Positions 15,765-23,852 of a stretch of DNA of 33,267 nt are shown here, one piece after another. The stretch covers positions 1 to 33,267 of the forward strand of contig JAFGXD010000097.1 in the NCBI GenBank assembly GCA_016936815.1. Direction: 5' to 3'. Source of the DNA: Bacteroidales bacterium (GTDB lineage: Bacteria > Bacteroidota > Bacteroidia > Bacteroidales > GWF2-38-335). The notes below the pieces were generated by a model, which made no database searches, was not told the DNA's origin, and saw only the letters and a list, made by a program, of their open reading frames with translations. How positions within the stretch are numbered: position 1 is the stretch's first letter; each line of letters begins with the position of its first letter. Both the position numbers and the translations under genes were made by a program.

Positions 15765-16052
15765 TTATAGTATATTTTTCAAATCCTGCATTCCAACAAT
15801 TGCCATTATTTCAACATTATTATCATTAATTCTGTAGTATATGGTGTCCGATCCACAAGGACATCTTCTATATCCTTCTTTTAAATAATCCACAGATTCA
15901 AATGCAAATGGCCTTTCTGCAATAATTTCAAAATAATCAAAAAAAGTATTATAGTATTTGTCAGCTTGAGCAATACCAAACTTTTTGACTCCAAAATGAT
16001 GAATGCGAATCAAGTCCTCTTTGGCTGCATTACTTAGTTTATATTCAGCCAT
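15765..16052 (-). CDS. parE: ParE/RelE-superfamily toxin
   Basis: Seen: 95 residues. The pattern YKLSNAAKEDLIRIHHFGVK, then QADKYYNTFFDYFEIIAE, RPFAF, YRRCPCGSDTIYYRI and VEIMAIVGMQDLKNIL is that of ParE-like toxins. Known: ParE toxins poison DNA gyrase, and related RelE toxins cleave mRNA; the long helical pair and Y-R-x-x-x-x-G-x-x-x-I-Y-Y form favour ParE. The gene overlaps the upstream antitoxin gene by 8 bp, so the two are co-translated. It sits at the right edge of the repeat-rich accessory region, where toxin-antitoxin pairs are common. Gyrase as target is inference. Confidence 0.85.
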   Translation of the reverse strand: MAEYKLSNAAKEDLIRIHHFGVKKFGIAQADKYYNTFFDYFEIIAERPFAFESVDYLKEGYRRCPCGSDTIYYRINDNNVEIMAIVGMQDLKNIL

Positions 16053-16284
16053 TAAGTAAAGACTTTGACTGTATTAAAATTTGCTCTTTGGTATCACTTG
16101 TAAATCCACTTTTTTCGGATTTTTCCAATTTTGCTCTAATCCAGTCAATATGAGCTTGCTGTTTTCGGGCCTGTCTAATCAAATCGTTGACAAGTTCACT
16201 TTTACTTGAATATTCCTCGTTGTCTATTTGAGCTTTTAACCATTCATCATTTGGTTTTGAAAAAGAAATACTTTGTCTTGGCAT
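16045..16284 (-). CDS. parD: ParD-family antitoxin
   Basis: Seen: 79 residues. The N-terminal half MPRQSISFSKPNDEWLKAQI followed by YSSKSELVNDLIRQARKQ is a ribbon-helix-helix domain of the ParD/CopG type. The C-terminal half (about 45-79) would wrap and neutralise the toxin. Known: ParD represses its own operon by binding palindromes near the start. A fitting inverted repeat lies 17-28 bases upstream of the ATG. The gene comes first and overlaps parE, the usual order for this family. Confidence 0.85.
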   Translation of the reverse strand: MPRQSISFSKPNDEWLKAQIDNEEYSSKSELVNDLIRQARKQQAHIDWIRAKLEKSEKSGFTSDTKEQILIQSKSLLNG

Positions 16285-16300
16285 AGTTTTATAATTTTGA

Positions 16301-16312
16301 TGTAAAATTACA
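16301..16312. promoter_or_regulatory. Candidate ParD operator
   Basis: TGTAA-AA-TTACA is an inverted repeat with 5-bp arms, just upstream of parD. Its position suits autorepression; binding is inferred. Confidence 0.4.
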
Positions 16313-16479
16313 CCAAATATGAATCATATGCAAGTTTTTGTCTTTGTAATGTTGGCAACTCGTCTATATGCACTATCTTTTCCTAAAAAAACTTAGCAAC
16401 AAATACCGTAATTGGGCAATGTGGACAAAATTTTTACAGTTTGTAAATAATTTGCTTTTTTTTTTAAATGTTTTTTGAA

Positions 16480-16487
16480 TAGCTTTG
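16480..16487 (+). promoter_or_regulatory. -7 promoter box of lspA, almost at the start codon
   Basis: TAGCTTTG fits TAnnTTTG and ends five bases before the ATG at 16493. A TTTG at 16451-16454 is 25 bases upstream, slightly far for a -33 box. The transcript would start at or near the ATG. Confidence 0.5.
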
Positions 16488-16492
16488 CGCCC

Positions 16493-17143
16493 ATGAAAAT
16501 GAACATATTAACCCGGTCGGTTTTAATTGTTTTTCTGATTCTTTTAGTGGATCAGATTATTAAGATATACATTAAAACCCATTATTTAATTGGTGAACAA
16601 ACTCCAATTATTGGCGATTTCTTTGTGCTTCAATTTATTGAAAACCCTGGAATGGCTTTTGGAATGCGTTTTGGCGGAGAGTGGGGAAAGTTGGCTTTAA
16701 CGCTTTTTAGAATATTGGCAGTTATTGGAATAGGATGGTATATTTTACATTTAATAAGAAAAAAGCAAAGCAATTTCCTTATCTTTTCTTTGTGTTTAAT
16801 TTTTACCGGAGCTTTTGGAAATATTATTGATTCTATGTTTTATGGATTAATTTTTTCGGAAAGTCCTGTTGTTTATTCAATGTCGGAGCCCGCAAGTTTT
16901 GTAGGTTTTGGAGAAGGTTACGGTACTTTTCTTCATGGAGAGGTTGTAGATATGTTTCAGTTTAATGCTTTTTGGCCCGATTGGGTTCCTGTTGTGGGTG
17001 GAGGAAGTATTTTTCCGCCAATTTTTAATCTTGCCGATTCTGCAATAACAATTGGTGTTGCTCTGCTTATTGTGCACCAGATAAAAGTTATTCGTAAGGA
17101 AAACAGGGAAAAGAAAACGGCAAAAATTACTGCTGAAGTTTAG
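16493..17143 (+). CDS. lspA: Lipoprotein signal peptidase
   Basis: Seen: 216 residues from the ATG at 16493; the frame opens upstream at a TTG (16475), which overlaps the probable -7 box and is rejected. Four membrane helices can be placed. Conserved motifs: LVDQIIKIYI in helix 1, ENPGMAFGM, GAFGNIIDSMFYG, HGEVVDMFQF (first catalytic Asp) and IFNLADSAITIG (second catalytic Asp). Known: LspA removes signal peptides from diacylglyceryl-prolipoproteins in the inner membrane. The insert between the third and fourth helices, with SEPASFVGFGEG, is usual in Bacteroidota members. The gene's stop overlaps the stop of the convergent SpoIIE phosphatase gene by three bases. Confidence 0.95.
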   Translation: MKMNILTRSVLIVFLILLVDQIIKIYIKTHYLIGEQTPIIGDFFVLQFIENPGMAFGMRFGGEWGKLALTLFRILAVIGIGWYILHLIRKKQSNFLIFSLCLIFTGAFGNIIDSMFYGLIFSESPVVYSMSEPASFVGFGEGYGTFLHGEVVDMFQFNAFWPDWVPVVGGGSIFPPIFNLADSAITIGVALLIVHQIKVIRKENREKKTAKITAEV

Positions 17144-19302
17144 AATTTTAGACCAATAACCACAATATCATCTACTTGTTCGTAATTATGTCCCTCCAAA
17201 TCGGTAAATGATTTCCATTTTTCAATTTCGGAATCAAGTACCTCCATTTGTGATAATGCTGTTTGTTTCTGATTTTCAAGTAATAAACCCTTAAATGGTT
17301 TGTACTTAAATTTTTTCCCTTTAGGCCCGCCAAACTGGTCGGCAAAACCGTCGGAGAACATATAAACCGACATTTCCTTCTGAATTTTAAAGCAATGCGA
17401 AGTATAGGGAACTTTGTTATTTAGATAATAGCCAATTGGCATTTTGTCGGCTTTTATTTCGGTAAAATATTTATTTTGTGCTATTTCCTTTAAATCGTCT
17501 TGTAATTGAATAGCTTCAGAATTTTTACTGAAAACAAATTCGGGTTCATTATTGGAAATTATGTATAAAGGGTTGTTAGCTCCGGCAAATTGAATGGTGT
17601 TTTCTTTGGTGTCGATAACACATAACGACATATCCATTCCGTCTTTTGAGCCGCCTTCTATACCTGTTTGATGAAGTGAGTTAATAATTTGTTTTCGTAA
17701 GAGATTTAGAATTTCCGATGCATCTAAGCTGCTCATTGAAGTTGCAATTTCGTTTAGGAAAGCTATTCCCAACATACTCATAAAAGCACCCGGAACGCCG
17801 TGACCTGTACAATCTGCAGCAGTAATAGCAACCTTGTTATCTTTTCTAAACATCCAGTAAAAATCGCCCGAAACAATATCTCGTGGTTTAAAAAGTATGA
17901 AATGTTCGGGAAGAATTTCGGCAGCGAATTTTTGTTGTGGAAGCAAGGCAGATTGAATTCTTTTTGCATAATGAATACTGTCTGTTATTTCCTGCTTTTG
18001 TTCAGTAATCATATCTCTTTGTTTTTCAGCAACATTCTTTTGTTCCTGAATTTCATCCCTTTGAGTTTCAATTTCGTCTCTCTGGGCTTCAATTTCTTCT
18101 TTTTGCATTAGGATTTCTTCTTTCTGCTGAAAAATTTCATCTCTTTGTTTTTCGATTTCTTTCTTCTGTTTTGCCAACAGAATATTTGCTTTTCGTTTTT
18201 GGTTATAACCTCTAATAACCAATAAAGTAAGTACGGTAACCAACAAAAATCCGGCAATAATTACAGTTCTTGTTCTGTTTACTTCGGCAAGAAAATCGGC
18301 TTCTGGAACAATTACTGCTATATAGAAGGATTTTTTGTTACTAAGTTTGAATTCCTTAACACCGCACCACCAGCTTTCCCCGTTAAAATTGAAATAAAAT
18401 GGTTCTAAAGTTCTTTTTTCCTCATTTTTCCATTGGTTTATTGCAATATTAACCTGAGGAACGCCAATATCTTTGTATTCTTTCAGAACATTGGTTTTAA
18501 TGGAATCGATAAGCATAAACTCTTTAACACCTGGAAGTCCAATTACCTTATCTTCCTGATTAAAAACAAATGCCATTCCGTTTTTGCTAATCTCTAATTT
18601 TGTAGTAAACAGCGAAATATCAGTAAGCATAATATCAAAAGCCATAACCTTGGTAACGGAAGAATCTCTTCTGCACTGCCATTTTATTGAAGTTGTTATT
18701 CCCGGGTCTTTTGTAGTTTTAAATGTGTAGGGTTCTGTCCATGCGGGTTGGTCGCCGTATGAGTTTTCCAAGGCCTCAAGAAACCATATTTTTTTAAGAG
18801 GTGAGTTTGCGGAATCTGTTTCTTTAATCCATTTTTCGAGAATTTCTCCTTGTAAATAATCATCGTATTTCCAACGTATTCTATAGACTTTTTCCATTGA
18901 ATCTATTGGTGTAATACGATTTTGCCAGGTTGAATCCTCCTGCAAAAGCATATATTCTCCTCCCAGTGAGTTGGCAAGAAGCAGTGAAGAAACCTGTTTA
19001 GAGTTTTTTAGTACCGGAACAAAAAACGGATTTAATATTTCCGGATTAATTTCTTCGTAAACCTCTCCTTTACCTCTGTCGCGAGCCATTAGCAAATTAG
19101 AAATAACGGGATCGAAAAAATCGTGCAATTCGGTTTCTGTTTTTGCAATAGTTCTTTTAATAAGCGAATGAGAAAGATGGTCGACTGTTTGCGAAAGATT
19201 AAAAAGCATTATTATTAATACCGCTATAGACACAGGCATTACAAAAATAATTACATTTCTGAGGTTAAAACTATTAGCAATTATTTTCAGTAATTTTTTC
19301 AT
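17140..19302 (-). CDS. Membrane-bound SpoIIE-type serine phosphatase with extracytoplasmic sensor
   Basis: Seen: 720 residues from the ATG at 19302, which puts the first membrane helix at residues 16-36; the longer frame to 19371 is less likely because a -7 box lies inside it. A large extracytoplasmic region (about 37-344, probably Cache-like) is followed by a second helix (about 345-367), a coiled coil of Q-R-D-E-I / Q-K-E-E-I repeats (about 370-450), and a SpoIIE/PP2C domain with RDIVSGDFYW, AADCTGHGVPGAFMS and FSDGFADQFGG metal-binding motifs. Known: such enzymes dephosphorylate anti-sigma-factor antagonists or feed other partner-switch pathways. No partner gene is adjacent, so the target is unknown. 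Confidence 0.9.
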   Translation of the reverse strand: MKKLLKIIANSFNLRNVIIFVMPVSIAVLIIMLFNLSQTVDHLSHSLIKRTIAKTETELHDFFDPVISNLLMARDRGKGEVYEEINPEILNPFFVPVLKNSKQVSSLLLANSLGGEYMLLQEDSTWQNRITPIDSMEKVYRIRWKYDDYLQGEILEKWIKETDSANSPLKKIWFLEALENSYGDQPAWTEPYTFKTTKDPGITTSIKWQCRRDSSVTKVMAFDIMLTDISLFTTKLEISKNGMAFVFNQEDKVIGLPGVKEFMLIDSIKTNVLKEYKDIGVPQVNIAINQWKNEEKRTLEPFYFNFNGESWWCGVKEFKLSNKKSFYIAVIVPEADFLAEVNRTRTVIIAGFLLVTVLTLLVIRGYNQKRKANILLAKQKKEIEKQRDEIFQQKEEILMQKEEIEAQRDEIETQRDEIQEQKNVAEKQRDMITEQKQEITDSIHYAKRIQSALLPQQKFAAEILPEHFILFKPRDIVSGDFYWMFRKDNKVAITAADCTGHGVPGAFMSMLGIAFLNEIATSMSSLDASEILNLLRKQIINSLHQTGIEGGSKDGMDMSLCVIDTKENTIQFAGANNPLYIISNNEPEFVFSKNSEAIQLQDDLKEIAQNKYFTEIKADKMPIGYYLNNKVPYTSHCFKIQKEMSVYMFSDGFADQFGGPKGKKFKYKPFKGLLLENQKQTALSQMEVLDSEIEKWKSFTDLEGHNYEQVDDIVVIGLKF

Positions 19303-19328
19303 TTTCCGTTTACTTAGAAACAATTGCT

Positions 19329-19336
19329 CAAACCTA
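19329..19336 (-). promoter_or_regulatory. -7 box of the SpoIIE phosphatase gene
   Basis: Minus strand TAGGTTTG, 27 bases before the ATG at 19302. No well-placed TTTG was found upstream. Confidence 0.4.
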
Positions 19337-19535
19337 ATAGATTTTTTGGAGAAAACTATATTTAAGGTCAAAAATTTGCGAAAAGCAGTTCAAACAAAAA
19401 CAAATTTTATTAGATTTTAGAAATAGAATAAGGTCAAACATATGAAATAAATGGAAATAGTTTAGAAAATACACTCTAGATTTTAGCCTTGGCTGTTACA
19501 TAAAAAAAATACTAGAACAATTTACGGATTTTTGC

Positions 19536-19543
19536 TACCTTTG
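19536..19543 (+). promoter_or_regulatory. -7 box of the saccharopine-dehydrogenase-like gene
   Basis: TACCTTTG fits TAnnTTTG and leaves a leader of about 20 bases before the ATG at 19569. A -33 box is not obvious. Confidence 0.5.
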
Positions 19544-19568
19544 AAATCTGTTAATAAAAATTAATATC

Positions 19569-20786
19569 ATGGTAAAGAAATTAAAAGTAGGTGTACTAAA
19601 AGAAACGAAAACTCCACCCGATAGAAGAGTTTGTGTTGCACCACAACAAGCAGTTAAACTGGTAAAACAATTTCCAAATGTAGAATTGGTAATACAAGCC
19701 AGCGATAACCGTTGCTTTCTAAATAGTGAATATTCCGAATTGGGATTAACAGTTGTTGATGATGTTGCCGATTGCGATATTTTACTGGGAGTTAAAGAGG
19801 TTCATAAACCTACCTTGTTGCCAGAAAAAAAATATCTCTTCTTTTCGCATACCGCTAAAAAACAGCCATATAACCGTGAGTTACTTCAAAAAATGGTGGC
19901 AATGAATATTCAAATGATAGACCATGAATATTTAACCGATGAAAATAATGTGCGACTTGTTGCTTTTGGTCGATGGGCTGGCATTGTAGGTGCTTATAAT
20001 GGTCTCCTAGGTTTTACTAAACGATTTGGCGGAACACAAATTAAAAGAGCCATTGATTGTCACGATATGAAGGAAATGTTGGCAGAGGTTGAAAAGGTGA
20101 AACTTCCCGCCGGATACAAAATAATTGTTACAGGTAAAGGTCGTGTTGGAAAAGGAGCTATGGAAACTCTTACTCCATTAAATCTTAAAACTGTAAGTGT
20201 AGATGATTTTTTGTCAAAAGAATTTAACGAGCCTGTTATTTGCTGGATAGATGCCGATGAATATACAACTAGAAAAGATGGAGCAAAATTCGAATTCCCT
20301 GATTTTTTCCGGAATCCGCAAAACTATAAAGGTAATTTCAAGCGTTTTACTAAGGCTGCGGATATGTATATTGCTTGTCATTTTTGGGATCCAAATTCAC
20401 CTGTATTTATTGAAGCTAACGATTATAAAGAATCCGATTTTAAGATAAAAATTATTGCTGATGTTAGCTGCGACATAAAAGATCCAATTGCTTCAACTTT
20501 AAGAGCTTCTACAATTGCTGAACCGTTTTTTGGTTATAATCCAAATACAGAAGAAGAAGGAGAGGCTTTTAACAAACAAAATATAACTGTTATGTCGGTT
20601 GATAATCTTCCCGGAGAACTTCCCCGCGATGCTTCTGTTGAATTTAGCGAGGCTCTTCTTAGCCAAGTATTTCCATCGCTTTTTGGAGAAGATAAAAGAG
20701 GAATAATTGAAAGAGCTTCAATTTGCAAGGATGGAAAACTAACAACAAAATACTCCTATCTGCAAAATTATCTTGAAGGAAAATAA
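19569..20786 (+). CDS. Saccharopine dehydrogenase / alanine dehydrogenase-like NAD(P)-dependent oxidoreductase
   Basis: Seen: 405 residues, cytoplasmic. The N-terminal half has KETKTPPDRRVCVAP, GVKEVHKP (Lys) and YLFFSHTAKKQ (His), matching the Lys and His catalytic pair of lysine-forming saccharopine dehydrogenase and of lysine-ketoglutarate reductase. A nucleotide-binding stretch IIVTGKGRVGKGA follows (about residues 180-195). The C-terminal region has VSCDIKDPIASTLRAS and VDNLPGELPRDAS, also typical of that branch. Known: the family interconverts lysine plus 2-oxoglutarate with saccharopine; members of the wider group act on alanine. Inference: a role in amino-acid metabolism, with lysine chemistry the better guess. 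dxs follows 57 bases downstream with its own promoter. Confidence 0.75.
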   Translation: MVKKLKVGVLKETKTPPDRRVCVAPQQAVKLVKQFPNVELVIQASDNRCFLNSEYSELGLTVVDDVADCDILLGVKEVHKPTLLPEKKYLFFSHTAKKQPYNRELLQKMVAMNIQMIDHEYLTDENNVRLVAFGRWAGIVGAYNGLLGFTKRFGGTQIKRAIDCHDMKEMLAEVEKVKLPAGYKIIVTGKGRVGKGAMETLTPLNLKTVSVDDFLSKEFNEPVICWIDADEYTTRKDGAKFEFPDFFRNPQNYKGNFKRFTKAADMYIACHFWDPNSPVFIEANDYKESDFKIKIIADVSCDIKDPIASTLRASTIAEPFFGYNPNTEEEGEAFNKQNITVMSVDNLPGELPRDASVEFSEALLSQVFPSLFGEDKRGIIERASICKDGKLTTKYSYLQNYLEGK

Positions 20787-20788
20787 TA

Positions 20789-20820
20789 TTTGCTTGAATG
20801 GTACGTTTTAGCTATCTTTG
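20789..20820 (+). promoter_or_regulatory. Promoter of dxs
   Basis: TTTG (20789-20792), 20 bases, TATCTTTG (20813-20820): a textbook Bacteroidota promoter. It supports the ATG at 20844 and rules out the TTG at 20790. Confidence 0.7.
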
Positions 20821-20843
20821 TATACTTGTTCACCAGTAAGTTA

Positions 20844-22775
20844 ATGACTAAAGAAAGCCCTAGATTACTAGATTTGATTAACAATCCCGACGACCTTAAG
20901 AAGTTCGCCATAAAAGATCTTGTGCAAATTTCAGCCGAACTGCGACAGTTTATTATTGAATCTGTTGCATGCAATCCCGGTCATTTCGGCGCCAGTCTTG
21001 GAGTTGTTGAACTTACAGTGGCTTTACATTATGTGCTTAATACTCCACACGATAAACTGGTTTGGGACGTTGGTCATCAGGCATACGGACATAAAATCTT
21101 AACCGGAAGAAGAGAAAATTTTCATACAAACAGAAAGTACGGAGGAATAAGTGGTTTTCCAAAAGTTTCTGAAAGCCAATACGATTCCTTTGGTGTAGGA
21201 CATGCTTCTACTTCCATATCGGCAGCTCTGGGAATGGCCGTTGCCGAGAGAGATAATAAGGAAAAGAGAAGAATTGTGGCCGTAATAGGAGATGGATCAA
21301 TGACCGGCGGTTTGGCTTTTGAAGGTTTGAACAATGCCGGAATGGAAAAATCTAATCTTCTGGTAATTCTCAACGACAATAATATGGCTATTGATGCCAA
21401 TGTTGGTGCGCTAAAAGACTATTTGTTGGATATTGCAACTTCTAAAACTTACAATAAGGTAAAAAATGATGTTTGGAGGTTTTTAGGCAGCATTTCACAA
21501 TTCGGACCAAATGCGCAACGTATGGTTCAGAAAATTGACAATAGTCTAAAATCTATAATATTACGGCATTCAAATTTATTTGAATCGTTAAATTTCAGAT
21601 ATTTCGGTCCTGTTGATGGTCACGATGTTGTTTTATTAGCAAGAGTTTTAAAAGATTTGGGTGATATTGATGGACCAAAGCTCCTTCATGTAAAAACTAC
21701 AAAAGGCAAGGGATTTCAGCAGGCGGAAAAAGATCAAACCTTATGGCATCATGCTCCGGGCAAGTTCGATAAGCAAACCGGAGAATTGTACATTTCGGGA
21801 GACAAGACCCCACAACCACCTAAATATCAGGATGTTTTCGGAAAAACTATTGTAGAACTTGCAAAACAAAACGACAAGATAATGGGCATAACACCTGCAA
21901 TGCCAACGGGTTGCTCTTTAAATCTTATGATGGAAGAAATGCCAGACAGAGCATTTGATGTTGGAATAGCGGAAGCTCATGCGGTTACTTTTTCGGCAGG
22001 ATTGGCTATTCAGGGAAAAATCCCGTTTTGTAATATTTATTCCACATTTATGCAAAGAGCTTTCGATCAGGTAATTCACGATGTAGCTTTGCAAAATTTG
22101 AATGTAATTTTTTGTTTAGATCGAGGAGGTCTTGTTGGAGCAGATGGTGCAACTCATCATGGAGTTTTCGATTTGGCATATATGCGAATGATTCCAAATA
22201 TGATTGTTTCTGCACCAATGAACGAAGAGGAACTGCGAAATTTGATGTTTACCGCACAGTTTGGAAAAGGACCTTTCAGCATTCGTTATCCAAGAGGAAA
22301 CGGTGTAATGGCCGATTGGGAAAAGCCATTTACTGAAATTGAAATCGGCAAAGGAAGATTGGTTTCAAAAGGAAAAGAAATTGCCGTGCTTTCAATTGGA
22401 CATATTGGAAATATTGTACAGAATGCGGTTCGTAAACTTGAAAAGCAAAATATTTTTCCGGCTCATTACGATATGAGGTTTGTGAAGCCAATTGATGAAG
22501 AAATTCTTCACCATGTTTGCAATAATTTTCAAAAAATTGTATGTGTTGAAGATGGCGTAATTAGCGGAGGTTTTGGCTCAGCAGTTTTAGAATTTATGGC
22601 AGAAAACAATTATCGTAACCAAATTAAACTATTGGGCGTTCCCGATAAATTTATTGACCATGGAACCCAATTTGAACTTCGTAAAGAATGTGGATTTGAT
22701 ACAGAGGGTATTTTAAAAACTATTGAAGAAATTGCCTGCAAGCAAATAAGGGTTGAAAAAAAAGCTGCAGGGTAA
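20844..22775 (+). CDS. dxs: 1-deoxy-D-xylulose-5-phosphate synthase
   Basis: Seen: 643 residues from the ATG at 20844, the usual length. Motifs: GHQAYGHKILTGR, thiamine-diphosphate motif GDGSMTGGLAFEGLNNAG ending NDNNMAI, RYFGPVDGHD, then the transketolase-like central domain with DVGIAEAHAVTFSAG and LDRGGLVGADGATHHG, and a C-terminal domain with SIGHIGNIV and EDGVISGGFGS. Known: it condenses pyruvate and glyceraldehyde 3-phosphate in the first step of the methylerythritol phosphate route to isoprenoids. These are needed for menaquinone side chains, whose head group is made by the mqn genes further right. Confidence 0.97.
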   Translation: MTKESPRLLDLINNPDDLKKFAIKDLVQISAELRQFIIESVACNPGHFGASLGVVELTVALHYVLNTPHDKLVWDVGHQAYGHKILTGRRENFHTNRKYGGISGFPKVSESQYDSFGVGHASTSISAALGMAVAERDNKEKRRIVAVIGDGSMTGGLAFEGLNNAGMEKSNLLVILNDNNMAIDANVGALKDYLLDIATSKTYNKVKNDVWRFLGSISQFGPNAQRMVQKIDNSLKSIILRHSNLFESLNFRYFGPVDGHDVVLLARVLKDLGDIDGPKLLHVKTTKGKGFQQAEKDQTLWHHAPGKFDKQTGELYISGDKTPQPPKYQDVFGKTIVELAKQNDKIMGITPAMPTGCSLNLMMEEMPDRAFDVGIAEAHAVTFSAGLAIQGKIPFCNIYSTFMQRAFDQVIHDVALQNLNVIFCLDRGGLVGADGATHHGVFDLAYMRMIPNMIVSAPMNEEELRNLMFTAQFGKGPFSIRYPRGNGVMADWEKPFTEIEIGKGRLVSKGKEIAVLSIGHIGNIVQNAVRKLEKQNIFPAHYDMRFVKPIDEEILHHVCNNFQKIVCVEDGVISGGFGSAVLEFMAENNYRNQIKLLGVPDKFIDHGTQFELRKECGFDTEGILKTIEEIACKQIRVEKKAAG

Positions 22776-22923
22776 ATATTTCTTAATCAAAAAATAACTG
22801 CTGTAAGATAAAAAAAATCATAACCCCTTTTTTCTATTAATTTTTTTTAACATTGAAGGGTGCTCTGTTTGTAAGATATTTGTAGAAGTAAAAACGATTA
22901 TTAAACCAATAAAATATATACTC

Positions 22924-23376
22924 ATGAAAAATTTGTTATTATTAATTGGGTTTTTTACAATTGTTAGCATTTCCGCACAAAACAATGAACCAAAAACGGA
23001 AATTAGAGTAAATAAAGAAGTAGACGAAAACGGAAATATTGTCAGGAACGATTCAACTTATGTTATGACATGGAGTTCAAATGGCGATACAAAGGCATTC
23101 TTTAACGACTCTTTGTTTTTTGGGAACAGGGGCAGTATTTCCTCTAATTTTTTCAACGGTTTCTTAAATGATACTATATTAAACAATTTTAATAATTTTG
23201 GTGCAGAAAGTTTTATAAATGATTTTCTGAATAATAATAGTATGGGCAGTGATTTATTAAAAAGGCAACAAGAATTAATTGAGCATTTTATTAAAGATAT
23301 GGAGATAGAAAAGCAAATTCCTAAAAAACAGGAAACTGCTAAAATACCCCCCGGAACTACAATTCATTCTTTGTGA
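22924..23376 (+). CDS. Small exported protein of unknown function
   Basis: Seen: 150 residues. A signal peptide (MKNLLLLIGFFTIVSISAQ) ends in an alanine-containing cleavage-like site. The mature part has KTEIRVNKEVDENGNIVRND and STYVMTWSSNGD, then an Asn/Phe-rich stretch (about 65-105) and a charged C-terminus. No catalytic or binding motif is recognisable. It ends eight bases before the convergent stop of the next gene. A tyrosine- and serine-rich start followed by low-complexity Asn/Phe resembles small exported proteins common in this phylum. Function unknown. Confidence 0.55.
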   Translation: MKNLLLLIGFFTIVSISAQNNEPKTEIRVNKEVDENGNIVRNDSTYVMTWSSNGDTKAFFNDSLFFGNRGSISSNFFNGFLNDTILNNFNNFGAESFINDFLNNNSMGSDLLKRQQELIEHFIKDMEIEKQIPKKQETAKIPPGTTIHSL

Positions 23377-23384
23377 TGTTTGCT

Positions 23385-23669
23385 TTATTTAACAGCAAGA
23401 TACACGAATTCAGGAGTCTCACATAAGTTAGAATCTGATTTAGCAAAACCTTTTGCTGAAGAAAATTTATTTTCCAATTCAATTATAAATTCTTCAAGAG
23501 CTCTTTTGCTTTTTGTTTTAACCAACCAATGGAAGGTTTTAAAGTCTTTGTAGGTAAACTCCACAGGCATAATTTCTGAAATTACGAAAGAAAAAGCTTC
23601 ACACTCTTTTGTTTCTTTTTTTACAAAATCTTCAATATTTTCCCTGATTTTAAAAAATGAATTTTTCAT
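23385..23669 (-). CDS. Hypothetical 94-residue cytoplasmic protein
   Basis: Seen: from the ATG at 23669, 94 residues; a TTG two codons upstream (23675) is not needed. The sequence is a mixed alpha/beta pattern: KIRENIEDFVKKETKE, VISEIMPVEFTYKDFKTFHW, LEEFIIELENKFSSAKGFAK, ending ETPEFVYLAVK. There is no signal peptide, membrane helix or recognised motif. It stands alone between the convergent small exported protein and the TMTC-like gene. Coding-like composition supports a real gene, but I do not recognise the family. Confidence 0.5.
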   Translation of the reverse strand: MKNSFFKIRENIEDFVKKETKECEAFSFVISEIMPVEFTYKDFKTFHWLVKTKSKRALEEFIIELENKFSSAKGFAKSDSNLCETPEFVYLAVK

Positions 23670-23852
23670 GCACAATTTTTATGTTCTTAGTTTTTAGGTT
23701 TGTCTTTCCGAAAACCATTGTTTGGTTGTTAGACAAGTACTCATACGTTATAGTTTAAAATGGTTGTTTACGGATTTACTAAAGGTAGAAATTAGCTTCT
23801 TAAAGGTAGGTTTTGGCGTATTTTCGGCTGTCTAATTTATTTTTGCAAAAGA

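Noticed and set aside
16475-16492. TTG start for lspA six codons upstream of the ATG
   Set aside because: It overlaps the -7 promoter box TAGCTTTG.
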